A DNA stretch of 64,000 nt from contig NZ_JACJQG010000038.1 in the NCBI RefSeq assembly GCF_014696435.1, positions 1 to 64,000 of the forward strand. The letters are read 5' to 3'. This DNA is from Calothrix anomala FACHB-343. Lineage in GTDB: Bacteria > Cyanobacteriota > Cyanobacteriia > Cyanobacteriales > Nostocaceae. Below the pieces are notes generated by a model, which did not search any database, had not been told where the DNA came from, and saw only the letters and a list, made by a program, of their open reading frames with translations. How positions within the stretch are numbered: the first letter of the stretch is position 1; each line of letters opens with the position of its first letter. A program made the position numbers and the translations under genes. Shown in pieces: positions 37,024 through 46,706 of this stretch.

Positions 37024-38949
37024 CTACTGGTTGAAAGAGTCCAAAGCAGTTGCGATCGCTTCCTTGACTAAAAGCAACTCTCTTGTGTTTGGGCGTAAAC
37101 CTGCTCGGCGTACCAATTGCCACCTTTGGGGAACAATCTTTTCTTGGCGGAAATAATCTGCTGCCCATTGAACTCTTCTAACAGCGAATTCTTCTCGGCT
37201 TTCACTCAGTTCAGCTAGAACTTTTGCTGTTTTTGGGAGCCTTTTGAGATGTCTTTTAACCCATGCACTGGCAGGATGAGGAAGGGAGTTAGCGATCGCT
37301 GTTTTGCTAATCCAAGTGGGGCGGTTCTTATCTTGTTTCAACCGCTGTACTACCTCCTTGACAGTTTCGATTGTTTGCTCATCTCTACTATCCCAATCCA
37401 CATCTGGAGTGCCATTGTTTGTTTTTGGTGATGGTAAATGCTCCTTTAACCACTCCCGGTCATAGTTATATAACTGACTATAAATTGCTGGAGCTTTACT
37501 TCGTAATCGGGTTCTTCCCATGCCTGGATTTGCTCTCATTAATTTCAACCATTTTTTTCGGGACGATTGAATAACATCTTTGTTGAGATTCAGTGCCTTT
37601 TTACGAGGCTGGAGAGAGGGGCATAATTCTGTTGCTGTAGCCTTAGTATTGGGTCGTGGGAAATTCAACTGCAATCTACTTGCTTGACGTAGAACTGTTT
37701 TAAACTCAACTCCAAGATGGTGACCCATCTGCTTGAGGGTCAAAGATGAATCTTCCCAAAGAGCTTTCAAAGATTCTTCCCATACAGAACCATAAAACTT
37801 GACCTTGGAGTATCGGAAACTATCTTCTGGCGATCTATCAGGGCCACTTCGACAATAGACAAAACCACAGATACAGCTAAAAGTTCCTACAGGTTTAAAA
37901 TTCTTTTGATTATATGTAATTTGACATTCTTTAACTTGCAGTTTTTTGTAGTGTTTGCATACGGGATTCAAGCATGGCCAAGGAGCAAGACCAAATGGAG
38001 GTAGCGCTTCTTGTAGCTCAAAGAATTCTTTGGTCGTATAGCCCAAAAACTGGATAAGTAGGAGATGACGTAAGGGATGGTGAACCCTTTGTGGAAAGCG
38101 CACTAATTGGGCGAGCCAGTGATCGCGAATCTGTTCATCAAGTGGGCATTGAACCCTATCTAAAACTCCCAAAGGATAGTGATTTTTGAATGCTTTCAAT
38201 AATTCCTGAATACGAATTCTGCCTGCGTAAGTTACCCACTGTGGATTTCTCATCACTAAAGATTGGTACCTCTTATGTAAGCTCTCCAAACCAATAACGA
38301 TGTGGCAATGGTTTAAAAGCCAGTCTACCTCTCTAGCTATGCTCAACAGAACTTTGTGAATAGGATTCAAAGAGTCTATTCGGTAAGGCGATACTACTTG
38401 GGATGACTGTTCTGCCGAAATAAATTCATATATACGTCTACGATTGTGCGTTAATACACTACTGTTCTCTAAAAAAACTTCATGAATAGGGCAGACTTCA
38501 ACACCAGGTAGTTGATGAAGACGATGCCAGTAGCATTCACCAAATTGCTTCCTATCATCTTCTATGCATAAAGGACAAAAGCGCAGATGCTCAGGCATCT
38601 CAATAATGCCAGCCACAATTCCTAGCCTTGCATGAATTTTCGAGCCATTATCCCCACCCATATCTTCCTGAATCAGATGAAGTCTTTCAGGGGGTAGAAA
38701 AGGCCTGTAAAAAGGTAATAGGGTGTGATTATCTATGAAATATTCAACTGTATAGCCTGAGTTAGGAGGTAAGCCAGCAATAAGTTTATTCAGCTTACTT
38801 GGTAAATCAAAAATTGCGATCGCGCTTTTTGTTTGAAATAGATCCACAACTATTGACTTCTGACTAGGGTACTGTAGTCTATTTTGAAATCGAGCGCAAA
38901 TACTGTAGAGCAATTCATCTGGGTAAGGTTCGGGAAATAAACCAAGCAT
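37024..38949 (-). CDS. tniQ: TniQ/TnsD-family target-selection protein, second copy
   Basis: 641 residues from the ATG at 38949 (MLGLFPEPYPDELLYS, with AGAGGA five bases upstream); a TTG seven codons earlier is less likely. The N-terminal TniQ domain has PDELLYSICARF and HTLLPFYRPFLP, then a zinc motif C125-x2-C128, H142, H145, C153 and H156. A further Cys set is at ~333-375 (NPVCKHY, SCICGFVY). The C-terminal half is basic and helical, suited to DNA binding. TniQ/TnsD proteins bind the attachment site and recruit TnsC. The length (641) is TnsD-like rather than the short TniQ of CRISPR-associated elements. It starts 48 bases after its paralogue's stop. Confidence 0.9.
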   Translation of the reverse strand: MLGLFPEPYPDELLYSICARFQNRLQYPSQKSIVVDLFQTKSAIAIFDLPSKLNKLIAGLPPNSGYTVEYFIDNHTLLPFYRPFLPPERLHLIQEDMGGDNGSKIHARLGIVAGIIEMPEHLRFCPLCIEDDRKQFGECYWHRLHQLPGVEVCPIHEVFLENSSVLTHNRRRIYEFISAEQSSQVVSPYRIDSLNPIHKVLLSIAREVDWLLNHCHIVIGLESLHKRYQSLVMRNPQWVTYAGRIRIQELLKAFKNHYPLGVLDRVQCPLDEQIRDHWLAQLVRFPQRVHHPLRHLLLIQFLGYTTKEFFELQEALPPFGLAPWPCLNPVCKHYKKLQVKECQITYNQKNFKPVGTFSCICGFVYCRSGPDRSPEDSFRYSKVKFYGSVWEESLKALWEDSSLTLKQMGHHLGVEFKTVLRQASRLQLNFPRPNTKATATELCPSLQPRKKALNLNKDVIQSSRKKWLKLMRANPGMGRTRLRSKAPAIYSQLYNYDREWLKEHLPSPKTNNGTPDVDWDSRDEQTIETVKEVVQRLKQDKNRPTWISKTAIANSLPHPASAWVKRHLKRLPKTAKVLAELSESREEFAVRRVQWAADYFRQEKIVPQRWQLVRRAGLRPNTRELLLVKEAIATALDSFNQ

Positions 38950-38997
38950 TATGTCCTCTTTTGATATCAAAATTAGGGAACAATACGTTGTGATTTC

Positions 38998-40986
38998 TTA
39001 ACTGTGAAAGTATTTTTTAATGATTGACTCTCCTCTGTGCCACCTATCTATGGGACTGAGTAATGCTAGAGCTTCTAAAGCAGCATCAATAGCATCTTTA
39101 ACCTGCGGTACCTCTTTAAAATCATAAACACAAGCTAAAATCACAAGTTGAGACCATGCAGGACTTATATTCTCTTGATGAAAACACTCAGCAGCCCATT
39201 TAACCTTGCGAACTGCAAACTCCTCACAAGTTTCAACTACCTCAGTCAAAGCTTGTTTTGTTTTCGGTAACTTATGAAGGTTGTGCTGAATCTGTCCTCT
39301 TTTATCTAAATGTTTACAAATCGCCCCTTTAGTTACTTTCTGTGGTCGTCCTGCTTGGCTTTTAATCTGCAAAGCTGATAACCTAACAGCATTTTCCAGT
39401 TCTGCATCACGATTTTCCCAGTCTACAACACGTTTTACTCCACCGCATTTAGCCAATGGAAGGTGGGCTTTCAACCATTCAGTATCGTACCTGCGGAGCC
39501 ATAAATAAGTACTAGGAAATTCTTTCATAAGTTTTCTTCTTCCAAATTCTGGCTTCTCTTCTCGGATAGAAAGCCAATTTCTTCGGTAAGTTTCTAACTC
39601 GTCTGATGTTGGTACTTTTTTAGTTTTGGCTTTACGATTGATAAATTTATTCTTGCGAGTAGATTCTCCTGTTGGCCCTAAGCGAGGAAATTTTAAGTCT
39701 AGTACAGCACCATGTTTGATAATTGCTCGTTCTTCAACTCCCAACTGGCGTGTCATTTCTATCCAAGTCACTGAAGAGTCTTCCCATAAATTCTTCAAGG
39801 CCAATTCCCATACTGAACCATAAGACTTAATCCTCGTAATTTTAAATTCATCTTCTGGATATTTATCAGGGCCTCTACGGCTGTATACAAAACCACAACT
39901 ACAACTGAATATACCAATTGGTCTTTGTGACTCCCAACTATTCTTAGTAATTTTGCATTCTTTGATTACCAATTGATTGTAGTGTTCGCTAACTTTATTT
40001 AGACAAGGCCAAGGCCCATCTCCAAAGGGTTTCTTAGGTATGGGTATTTGAAAGAATTGCTCGATTGTGTATCCTAAAAATTGGATTAGCAATAAGTGAC
40101 GTATGGGGTGATGTGCTTGGTTTTGCTTCAAATCTTTAATTATGCAGGATAACCAATTACTATCCTTTTCTTCATCTACCTCAGCTTGTAATTCCTTCAA
40201 AAAGCTAAGTGAGTAATAATCGTTAAACGCTTTTTTGAGTTTTTTTACATGTACATGATAAGTGTTATAAGCAGCGAATTCATGTTCAGCCAGTAAAAAT
40301 CCATAGCGCTCTTTCAGCAAATTAAAACCAGGATTAAAGTTCTTTTGATTTAATAACCAAACTACATCCTTAGCTATATTCAATAAATCTGTGTGGTGTG
40401 GTTGTGATAAATCTAAACAACGTGGTGGTATGGTTGTTAGATTTTCTTCTGCTGCAAATAATTTATAGCTATGAATTTGATTCCGTGCGGCTACTGTGCT
40501 ATCTTCTAAAAAAACCACATGAGTAGGACAAACCTCGACACCTGATATTTGATGAAGCCGATGCCAATATGTTTCACCGAACTGCGTCCTATCTTCTTCT
40601 GCACATAAAGGACAAAATCGTAGAAAGTTTGGTGAACGAATTATACTGGGTGAGATGCCTGATGATTGATGGATTCCTCGCTGATTACTTCTTTCCATAT
40701 TTTCACGGATAATCTCAACTCGCTCTGTGGGTAGAAAGGGAGAATAGAAAGGCAGTAATGTATGATTATTTATCAGTATGTCAACAGTATATAGATGTCC
40801 TTTTGGTAAAACCGAAACAAGGTGATTCAAATGCCTTGGTAAATCGATAGTTAGTTTAGCTCCCCAAGTTCCACATAATTCTTGTGTTGTTAAGCAAGTG
40901 TTTGGATATTGCGTTCTATCAGAAAAACGCGCACATATACTGTAAAGTAATTCATCAGGATATGGATCTGGAAAAAAAGCAATCAT
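38998..40986 (-). CDS. tniQ: TniQ/TnsD-family target-selection protein, first copy
   Basis: 662 residues. The start ATG overlaps the tnsC stop by four bases and has GAGGAGA upstream. It shares with the neighbour the motifs FPDPYPDELLYSICARF and NHTLLPFYSPFLP and a zinc motif whose residues fall at the same positions (C125, C128, H142, H145, C153, H156). A second Cys/His region with SCSCGFVYSRRGPD is also shared. The two proteins are clearly paralogous but diverged along their length, so they are not a recent duplication. Two TnsD-type proteins suggest two target sites or a heteromeric complex. Confidence 0.9.
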   Translation of the reverse strand: MIAFFPDPYPDELLYSICARFSDRTQYPNTCLTTQELCGTWGAKLTIDLPRHLNHLVSVLPKGHLYTVDILINNHTLLPFYSPFLPTERVEIIRENMERSNQRGIHQSSGISPSIIRSPNFLRFCPLCAEEDRTQFGETYWHRLHQISGVEVCPTHVVFLEDSTVAARNQIHSYKLFAAEENLTTIPPRCLDLSQPHHTDLLNIAKDVVWLLNQKNFNPGFNLLKERYGFLLAEHEFAAYNTYHVHVKKLKKAFNDYYSLSFLKELQAEVDEEKDSNWLSCIIKDLKQNQAHHPIRHLLLIQFLGYTIEQFFQIPIPKKPFGDGPWPCLNKVSEHYNQLVIKECKITKNSWESQRPIGIFSCSCGFVYSRRGPDKYPEDEFKITRIKSYGSVWELALKNLWEDSSVTWIEMTRQLGVEERAIIKHGAVLDLKFPRLGPTGESTRKNKFINRKAKTKKVPTSDELETYRRNWLSIREEKPEFGRRKLMKEFPSTYLWLRRYDTEWLKAHLPLAKCGGVKRVVDWENRDAELENAVRLSALQIKSQAGRPQKVTKGAICKHLDKRGQIQHNLHKLPKTKQALTEVVETCEEFAVRKVKWAAECFHQENISPAWSQLVILACVYDFKEVPQVKDAIDAALEALALLSPIDRWHRGESIIKKYFHS

Positions 40987-42581
40987 TTTTCTATCTCCTC
41001 TAGAAGATATTCAGTAGCAGAGCGGATATATCCTTTTTGCTTAAGAGCTTCATATGCAACCATACCTTTTTCTACCCCAGTAGAAATAATGTCTCTTAAG
41101 CTATTTTTATCTGAAATAGTTTTACTGATATGATATTTCTTTTTTAAACTCTTATTTTGAGCGATATTTATAGGTTCTTCAGAAATTGCCTTGACTTCTG
41201 GCTGGGAAGGATTATTTGCCATATTTTGAGTATCAGTATTGGTATCCTCACTATTTGTTATATTTTTATTAACTAGAGGTGAGGAATTGATTTTACCTAC
41301 AATTTTTAAATTATTTTTCATCTCCTCTATCAAAGATAGATAATTTATTGGGTAAACATCTTCTATATTTTTCAGTGATTGAATATTACCTGTTTTTAAA
41401 GCTAACAAAATTGGTTGTGCTAAACGAAGACTATCCTGTGCAACAGACCTAATGATACTTTCAGTAATAACTTCTTTTTCTGTTGTTATTGCTCTTACTT
41501 GTGCCAGCATATAAACTTTGACAGCAAAGTCAGTGATACCTTGAGTAACTTCATACAAAGCATGACAAATTTTTGGGTTTGGCAAACATGATCTCCGAAC
41601 AAATTGGTATCGCCAAAGTGATTCAACAAATAAATCCCAAACCTCATCCTCCGCCATTCTGTCCCAAACTAAATCTCCTTGACCACTACCTCTACGAGTT
41701 TGTCGAAACTCGCCACTCAAAACAGACATAGCTTTATAAGTCCCAACTAAAACCACAGGAATGCCAATTGTGTTGACAAGTTGAACAAAGAAATTGAGCA
41801 TTTTTTTATAACCACCGCTTTTAGCTTCGTTAAGATGCTGAATTTCATCTATTACTAAAACTCCAATACAGTGTAGTGAAGCTATACGAGCCATAAAGGG
41901 TATTAACTCATCAACTGTGCGTTTACTTCCTCCGTAGTGTTTAGAGTAGTGTGTTCCCAGCAGGTCATCAATTGCGTGAAAAAAGTTAAGGCACAGACCT
42001 TTAATTGAGCCATCAAAAGGGCAATCAAGTTTCAGCCAAACAATTTGCATGAGAGTGAAATTTCGATTGCGATATTGGCTGTGAACAATTACTTGGGGAT
42101 AGAGTGAAAGAATAGCTTCAATAGCAGTTGTTTTACCAACACCACTAATACCAATTATTGTGAAACCTGTAGCTGTTGAGCGCAGATGGTTTTTAGGCAC
42201 AGCCTCAGGATTCAAATTATCTATCCGCTGTTGAAAATCTCTCCAAAAATCTGCTGTTAAAGGATTGCGTGCCTGATAGCCTGCTCGAATCATTCGTGAA
42301 AACCGCTGCTCCAAGTCTAAATGGATTGGTAATGGTTCAAAGAATTGGAGTACGTTCTGTACTAGATGTAGACGTAGGTGATTTGGTAGTAATCGCTCTT
42401 CCTCAGCATATTGAGGATAACGTGCTAGAAAGTTCATAGCTTCTTCTTCCGATAATATTGAGGGCAAAGCCTCGATAAGTGGATTGTCGCGGTAGCTGGC
42501 AATTAATGGGTCACGGTATGAAGCTGGTACGATCTGTCCCTTACCAACTAAAAGTGACGGTACGGAATTATTACTTGTCAT
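40983..42581 (-). CDS. tnsC: TnsC-like AAA+ transposition regulator
   Basis: 532 residues from the ATG at 42581, which overlaps the end of tnsB by 11 bases; the longer frame starts at a TTG. Walker A GISGVGKTT at ~144-152 and Walker B GVLVIDEIQH (Asp245, Glu246) define the AAA+ core. The following VLVGTYKAM and SGEFRQTRRGSGQGD stretches are typical of TnsC/TniB-type ATPases. The C-terminal ~150 residues are polar and probably flexible (the part that usually contacts TnsA/TnsB). TnsC filaments bridge target recognition and the TnsAB transposase. The gene is intact and translationally coupled to both neighbours. Confidence 0.93.
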   Translation of the reverse strand: MTSNNSVPSLLVGKGQIVPASYRDPLIASYRDNPLIEALPSILSEEEAMNFLARYPQYAEEERLLPNHLRLHLVQNVLQFFEPLPIHLDLEQRFSRMIRAGYQARNPLTADFWRDFQQRIDNLNPEAVPKNHLRSTATGFTIIGISGVGKTTAIEAILSLYPQVIVHSQYRNRNFTLMQIVWLKLDCPFDGSIKGLCLNFFHAIDDLLGTHYSKHYGGSKRTVDELIPFMARIASLHCIGVLVIDEIQHLNEAKSGGYKKMLNFFVQLVNTIGIPVVLVGTYKAMSVLSGEFRQTRRGSGQGDLVWDRMAEDEVWDLFVESLWRYQFVRRSCLPNPKICHALYEVTQGITDFAVKVYMLAQVRAITTEKEVITESIIRSVAQDSLRLAQPILLALKTGNIQSLKNIEDVYPINYLSLIEEMKNNLKIVGKINSSPLVNKNITNSEDTNTDTQNMANNPSQPEVKAISEEPINIAQNKSLKKKYHISKTISDKNSLRDIISTGVEKGMVAYEALKQKGYIRSATEYLLEEIEK

Positions 42582-44766
42582 TGTTCCAATTTTTCTCCCG
42601 AAGTTTGCGTAATTTATCAACAGGTTTTGGTGGAGCTACATAGCCTTCGTCATCCTCTTCTGGTTCAATGGCTGAAGGCATTGAAATTACTTTCCCTGAT
42701 TGATCGGAAGTTTCTTTAACTCCTAGTTGCCATGCTTGTGATTCTCGTTCGTTCTCACGCTCCAACTTGCGATTGTCTCGAATGCTTTGGAGGCGTGATC
42801 GTTTACTCTGTCCAGTAAGTGCTTTCTCAGTCTGCTCTTTAGCTTCAGCAACAATTTTGTCTATTTGCGCATGGAAATTTGCTTTTGCTTGGTATTGGCG
42901 AGTTTTAGCTGATTCTTTGGCTTGTTTTTGTAGTTCAAAGTAATCAATGGCTTCATACCAGTCTCGGTGCTGAAATGTCTTCTGAGTTTCAATAAGTTGG
43001 CAAGACTCTAATTTTCTACTGTCATCAAGGCGTAAGTAGATTATTTCAAGCTTCCGAGGATCGTAGGCAATAGGAATTTTCCACCTGCCATTGACTCTAG
43101 CTTTGACAAACCACTGTTCCCGTAGAGCTAATTCGCATGTGTAGTATAGGCCTTTATAGTAGATACCTTGATGAGTCACAGAAGCCTCATCTGTTGGTAG
43201 CAGATTTAAGCGCACAATATCAGGTGCTATTTGGCGCAGATGACCACTCCGATTTTGGACTCCCCAGTACCAGAGGTCGATTGGGTATGGGTCAACATAT
43301 TCTTGGATCATGAAATCGTCCATTCGATACCAGTCCATCCGGGTGTCTGTATTATGCTCAAGAATGCAAGTGATTATCAGTTGCCGAAACTGCCGAAGGT
43401 CTAAACTTGCTTCCAGCCGATAGTCACGGTCACCTCTTTCTCTTTTTCGATAGACTGCTCCAGGCATCCAACGAATCATCTTGTCATTACTGAGACGGAA
43501 ATTTCTCTCCACAATGCCTTTCCAGTCGGCTCTGTATGGAGGTGTATTAGATACCCTTATGTTGAGAGCGTTTACCAGATTATCAGCGTTGTAACCTTCG
43601 AGTTCACCTCTATCCGCGAGGATGGCTTCAGGAAGGTGATGACTAGGCCAATCACTTTCATTAATGTCAATGTCATACTCTTTGCAAAAAGCTACCTTAT
43701 CAGTAGCAACATTTTCGAGAGCTAACATAGCACCTAACCAACTCGGGCCTTCTAGGCTTACGCTAAATCCTACTATGAGTCGGCTAAAAGTATCGATGAC
43801 AAAGTAAATGACAGGACGACCAATAATACGGTTTCTGTCTAAGGAACTAACTAAGTAAATGTCGCCGATAGTAGCATCAATTTGATAGACTGACCCTGGC
43901 CCATAGGCCATCTGTGTTGAATCTCCAAGTACAGATCTGTGGCGTAAATTGAATCGACGCTTACCTTCACGCGAAATTTTTTCTTGAGTTATGTCTCTTT
44001 CTTTTTCATACCAATATCGGAACTGAGCAAATGTGGGAAGCTGAGTAGCCGGCGGTAGCATGGGAACTAATACCCCATTCCGCATTTCATAGCCTTGATG
44101 AAAAAACTTTTCCAATGTCAGTTGAAATGCATCTTTTAAAGTTCTTCCTTGACGATTTTCATAAAATGCTTTAATACCGCGATGAAAGCATTTCTTCATT
44201 TCATCGTCAACGTTGACTCCAATGGGCATCTCCATTGCTTTTGACAGCTTACTTGGACGACCACGCTTACAATTAGAAGGCTTCCTTTCTTTACCCTTTG
44301 CACCACATCTATCAAAGACAGGAAGAAGGGCATTTTTCATTTGTCCTCCTTGCCAGTAACGACGCAAATAATTGTAAATAGTCTTTTTTATGCAACCTGT
44401 GCGTTCGGCTGTAGCTTCTACAAGCGGGCCACGATCGCGGGGATTAAACATTAGCTCAGTATTTCTCTCAACAAGTGGGCCAATGACTTCCCATGCCCGA
44501 TCCCTACGATTGAGGTGATTCTGTGAAATTGAATTTTCCGGACGAAGCAACCCAGCGTATGGATCAACTTCAAGGATGCGAATTTCTCTAGAAGCGATCG
44601 CTGTTTCTAATTCCTTAGATTTTTGCCATTTTGGAAGAGCTTTTGAGTTATTAATCTCAATGGTCACCACATCTGTACCAGACGGATCAATCCAAAGTAC
44701 GCGCTCGATATAAATTTCACTATCGGTATTTTGCCACTCCAGCAGCATATTTACAAAAAGACTCAT
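42571..44766 (-). CDS. tnsB: TnsB-like DDE transposase
   Basis: 731 residues from the ATG at 44766, which overlaps the tnsA stop (ATGA) and has GGAG just upstream. The RNase H-like catalytic triad is visible: Asp297 in QIDATIGD, Asp385 in AILADRGE, and Glu420 in KGIVERNF. An N-terminal region with an HTH-like part (GCIKKTIYNYLRRYWQGG) recognises the transposon ends. A basic C-terminal tail (ALTGQSKRSRLQSIRDNRK) likely contacts TnsC. TnsB cuts and joins the 3' ends; TnsA cuts the 5' ends. The presence of both predicts cut-and-paste movement. Confidence 0.95.
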   Translation of the reverse strand: MSLFVNMLLEWQNTDSEIYIERVLWIDPSGTDVVTIEINNSKALPKWQKSKELETAIASREIRILEVDPYAGLLRPENSISQNHLNRRDRAWEVIGPLVERNTELMFNPRDRGPLVEATAERTGCIKKTIYNYLRRYWQGGQMKNALLPVFDRCGAKGKERKPSNCKRGRPSKLSKAMEMPIGVNVDDEMKKCFHRGIKAFYENRQGRTLKDAFQLTLEKFFHQGYEMRNGVLVPMLPPATQLPTFAQFRYWYEKERDITQEKISREGKRRFNLRHRSVLGDSTQMAYGPGSVYQIDATIGDIYLVSSLDRNRIIGRPVIYFVIDTFSRLIVGFSVSLEGPSWLGAMLALENVATDKVAFCKEYDIDINESDWPSHHLPEAILADRGELEGYNADNLVNALNIRVSNTPPYRADWKGIVERNFRLSNDKMIRWMPGAVYRKRERGDRDYRLEASLDLRQFRQLIITCILEHNTDTRMDWYRMDDFMIQEYVDPYPIDLWYWGVQNRSGHLRQIAPDIVRLNLLPTDEASVTHQGIYYKGLYYTCELALREQWFVKARVNGRWKIPIAYDPRKLEIIYLRLDDSRKLESCQLIETQKTFQHRDWYEAIDYFELQKQAKESAKTRQYQAKANFHAQIDKIVAEAKEQTEKALTGQSKRSRLQSIRDNRKLERENERESQAWQLGVKETSDQSGKVISMPSAIEPEEDDEGYVAPPKPVDKLRKLREKNWNNDK

Positions 44767-45605
44767 CCTACACTCCATAATCCCTGTGACTGCACCAGTG
44801 GGTTGGCTAGAAGAACTAGAGGCTGACTAGGTTTAATTGGTTGATTCATGTCAACCACCCACTGCCGATTGGCAATAAGATGACGAGCAACAGAAAGCCC
44901 CATACCTGGCTCTAGACCCAGTTTGTCATCACAATTAGCAGCTATTTTTGCTAGTGACTCTTTACCTTCTGCTACTCCCAGTGTTAAGGCTGTTGCAATT
45001 CGACGAATATCAGATTCTGACAGGGGTGACAGGTCTTCAAGGTTGAGGAAAGGGTGTAGCCAATGAACATTTCTGGCGAATGTTTCAGGAATTTCATTTT
45101 CAGTGACAATTCCCCAATTAATCTCTCTGGAATGCCAGTATTGACGCTCAATTTCTAACTTTTGGATTGTGCGTTCTGATTGCAAATCTTTTGCAGACCT
45201 AAGCGTGCGGATTTGTTCGGTAACTCCAATATTTTGGCGGACAGTGATACAGAAGTCCGCGACCATCACTAAGGGTTCTTGAGTTTTTGGATCTTTGGGA
45301 TGAGGTATACCGCTCTGTTCTGCGATCGCTAGTGTTTCTTCTAGAGGTAGTAGAGGATACTGCTCTCGAATATCACAAACAATAGACGACCAATCCAGTA
45401 GATAAAAATAGTTCAGTTCAAAATTGCTGTGTAAGTGATGAACTCGATTGGTTTTCCAACCTTTGATTCTGCTAGCAAGACCTTGAGATGCTACATCTTG
45501 AATCAAAAGCCAGGGTTGGTACTCAGAACCTCTACCCTGCCCACGACCTTCTTTAAGATATCTATCAATAACTATCTGATTTGCTGTTCTTTTGCGTTTA
45601 GCCAT
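44763..45605 (-). CDS. tnsA: TnsA-like endonuclease with substituted catalytic-region residues
   Basis: 280 residues from the ATG at 45605, with GGGAGG upstream; the open frame extends six codons further. The endonuclease fold motifs are HHLHSNFELNYFYLLDW (Glu63) and VMVADFCI (Asp117). The third motif, QxK in Tn7 TnsA, reads TLRSAKDL here, so Thr134 stands for Gln and Arg136 for Lys if the alignment by eye is right. The C-terminal half (RRIATALTLGVAEGKESLAK) resembles the TnsA winged-helix domain. TnsA nicks the 5' ends of the element together with TnsB. Position first in the operon is as in Tn7. Confidence 0.92.
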   Translation of the reverse strand: MAKRKRTANQIVIDRYLKEGRGQGRGSEYQPWLLIQDVASQGLASRIKGWKTNRVHHLHSNFELNYFYLLDWSSIVCDIREQYPLLPLEETLAIAEQSGIPHPKDPKTQEPLVMVADFCITVRQNIGVTEQIRTLRSAKDLQSERTIQKLEIERQYWHSREINWGIVTENEIPETFARNVHWLHPFLNLEDLSPLSESDIRRIATALTLGVAEGKESLAKIAANCDDKLGLEPGMGLSVARHLIANRQWVVDMNQPIKPSQPLVLLANPLVQSQGLWSVG

Positions 45606-45747
45606 TCCCGCCTCCCAATTCAATTACTAGGGTTATTCTTCAGACTGGTTTTTACACACATGTTGCGGTTGCAGTGCTACCCACAGCGTCAACTGCATTT
45701 TGCCTATGCTACAAGTTCTGAAGTGGAAGGCTACTCAATGGCTTTCT

Positions 45748-46458
45748 TCAAACAGATGCTAAAAATTTTTTAATTTTGTTGAGTTGCTCTTCATTCAAAA
45801 CTTGTTTGAATTTTTCCGCCACCATCTCCTTTTGTTCTGGCAAGGCGGTCATAAGTAATGCTACAAGTTCGATGAAATCCTCCTGTTTAAAGGTTTTTTT
45901 CAGCTTAGTTGCTGCCCGATGAGGATCTACAAAAACTGTTACTTGCTTAGTTCTCAATCCAGCTTGAACCATAGCAGCATTGACAGTTAACTCACCAGCC
46001 AGAACTTTAGCGTGTAACTCTGGATTTTTCCTACGCAACTGGCGTAGTCCAGCTTGCTTGCTAGTACCAGAAGGTCTCTCTGGTTGTTCGTAACTGTGTA
46101 TATCATCAACATTTTTTTGGTAATTGTCAATCCTTGGATTTTTTTCTGGTGCTCCAGGTTCTCTCTGGACAGCTCGATCAAGGAGATCCAGAAGCAATGG
46201 GTCATGATCAGACAATCGCCAAAGTGTATCAAAATCTGTCCCTAGTCCTGCGGGTGGAGGAGTTTGGATAAAATCTACAAAAGACTCAAATCTCACAACT
46301 TCCCCAGTTTCTGGGATAATTCGTTCTTGCCATAACTCTTCTTCCAGGACTTGGTGAAGCAGTTGCGGCACGTTACTCAGTTCTATAACTCCTTCCATCA
46401 GCGCTGAGTGAAGTAAGGTAACAATTTGATTTGTATCTAATGGGTTTCCGTTGGACAT
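45748..46458 (-). CDS. Cyanobacterial mobile-element-associated protein of unknown function
   Basis: 236 residues. The N-terminal part (NQIVTLLHSALMEGVIELSN) is helical. A central segment with KQAGLRQLRRKNPELHAKVL is followed by GELTVNAAMVQAGLR. It ends in a basic helical tail (KLKKTFKQEDFIELVALL). Proteins with this RRKNPELHAKVLAGELTVNAA type of motif are frequent next to cyanobacterial mobile elements and plasmid-like regions, and some resemble DNA-binding partition-type proteins. No function is established. It lies 142 bases upstream of tnsA on the same strand and could be part of the transposon or of the adjacent island. Confidence 0.7.
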   Translation of the reverse strand: MSNGNPLDTNQIVTLLHSALMEGVIELSNVPQLLHQVLEEELWQERIIPETGEVVRFESFVDFIQTPPPAGLGTDFDTLWRLSDHDPLLLDLLDRAVQREPGAPEKNPRIDNYQKNVDDIHSYEQPERPSGTSKQAGLRQLRRKNPELHAKVLAGELTVNAAMVQAGLRTKQVTVFVDPHRAATKLKKTFKQEDFIELVALLMTALPEQKEMVAEKFKQVLNEEQLNKIKKFLASV

Positions 46459-46706
46459 GTCAATTTCTGCTATTTTTTGAAGACTCTATTCATCTTCGCA
46501 ATAGCTAAAAATTTAAGCTCACTTAGTCCTTTCTCAATTGCTACCTAAATCACATTTGACTGCTGATATCAAAAATATTCAATTTTGCATAACTAGAGGC
46601 AAAGGTTGGGGTGATGACTCAGTATGGCAAAATCATAAGGTAGTTTCTGGAGTGCCAGATTTGATAGTACTACCGTTAGTGGGAATGAAGAGAAGTGCTG
46701 TAAAGA

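Larger units (their letters stand above)
37024..45605 (-). mobile_element. Tn7-like transposition module (tnsABC plus two tniQ/tnsD genes)
   Basis: Five overlapping or closely spaced genes read leftward in the order tnsA, tnsB, tnsC, tniQ, tniQ, all apparently intact. The terminal TnsB-binding ends were not identified by eye, so the limits given are those of the gene block and not of the element. Cargo normally lies on the tniQ side of such elements (here left of 37 kb), with one end near tnsA (here right of 45.6 kb). Confidence 0.85.

Noticed and set aside
35441-46458. A CRISPR-associated transposon (CAST) reading of the Tn7-like genes
   Set aside because: No Cas-like gene, no CRISPR repeat and no short TniQ were seen; both TniQ proteins are TnsD length. 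Cargo beyond the window was not visible.
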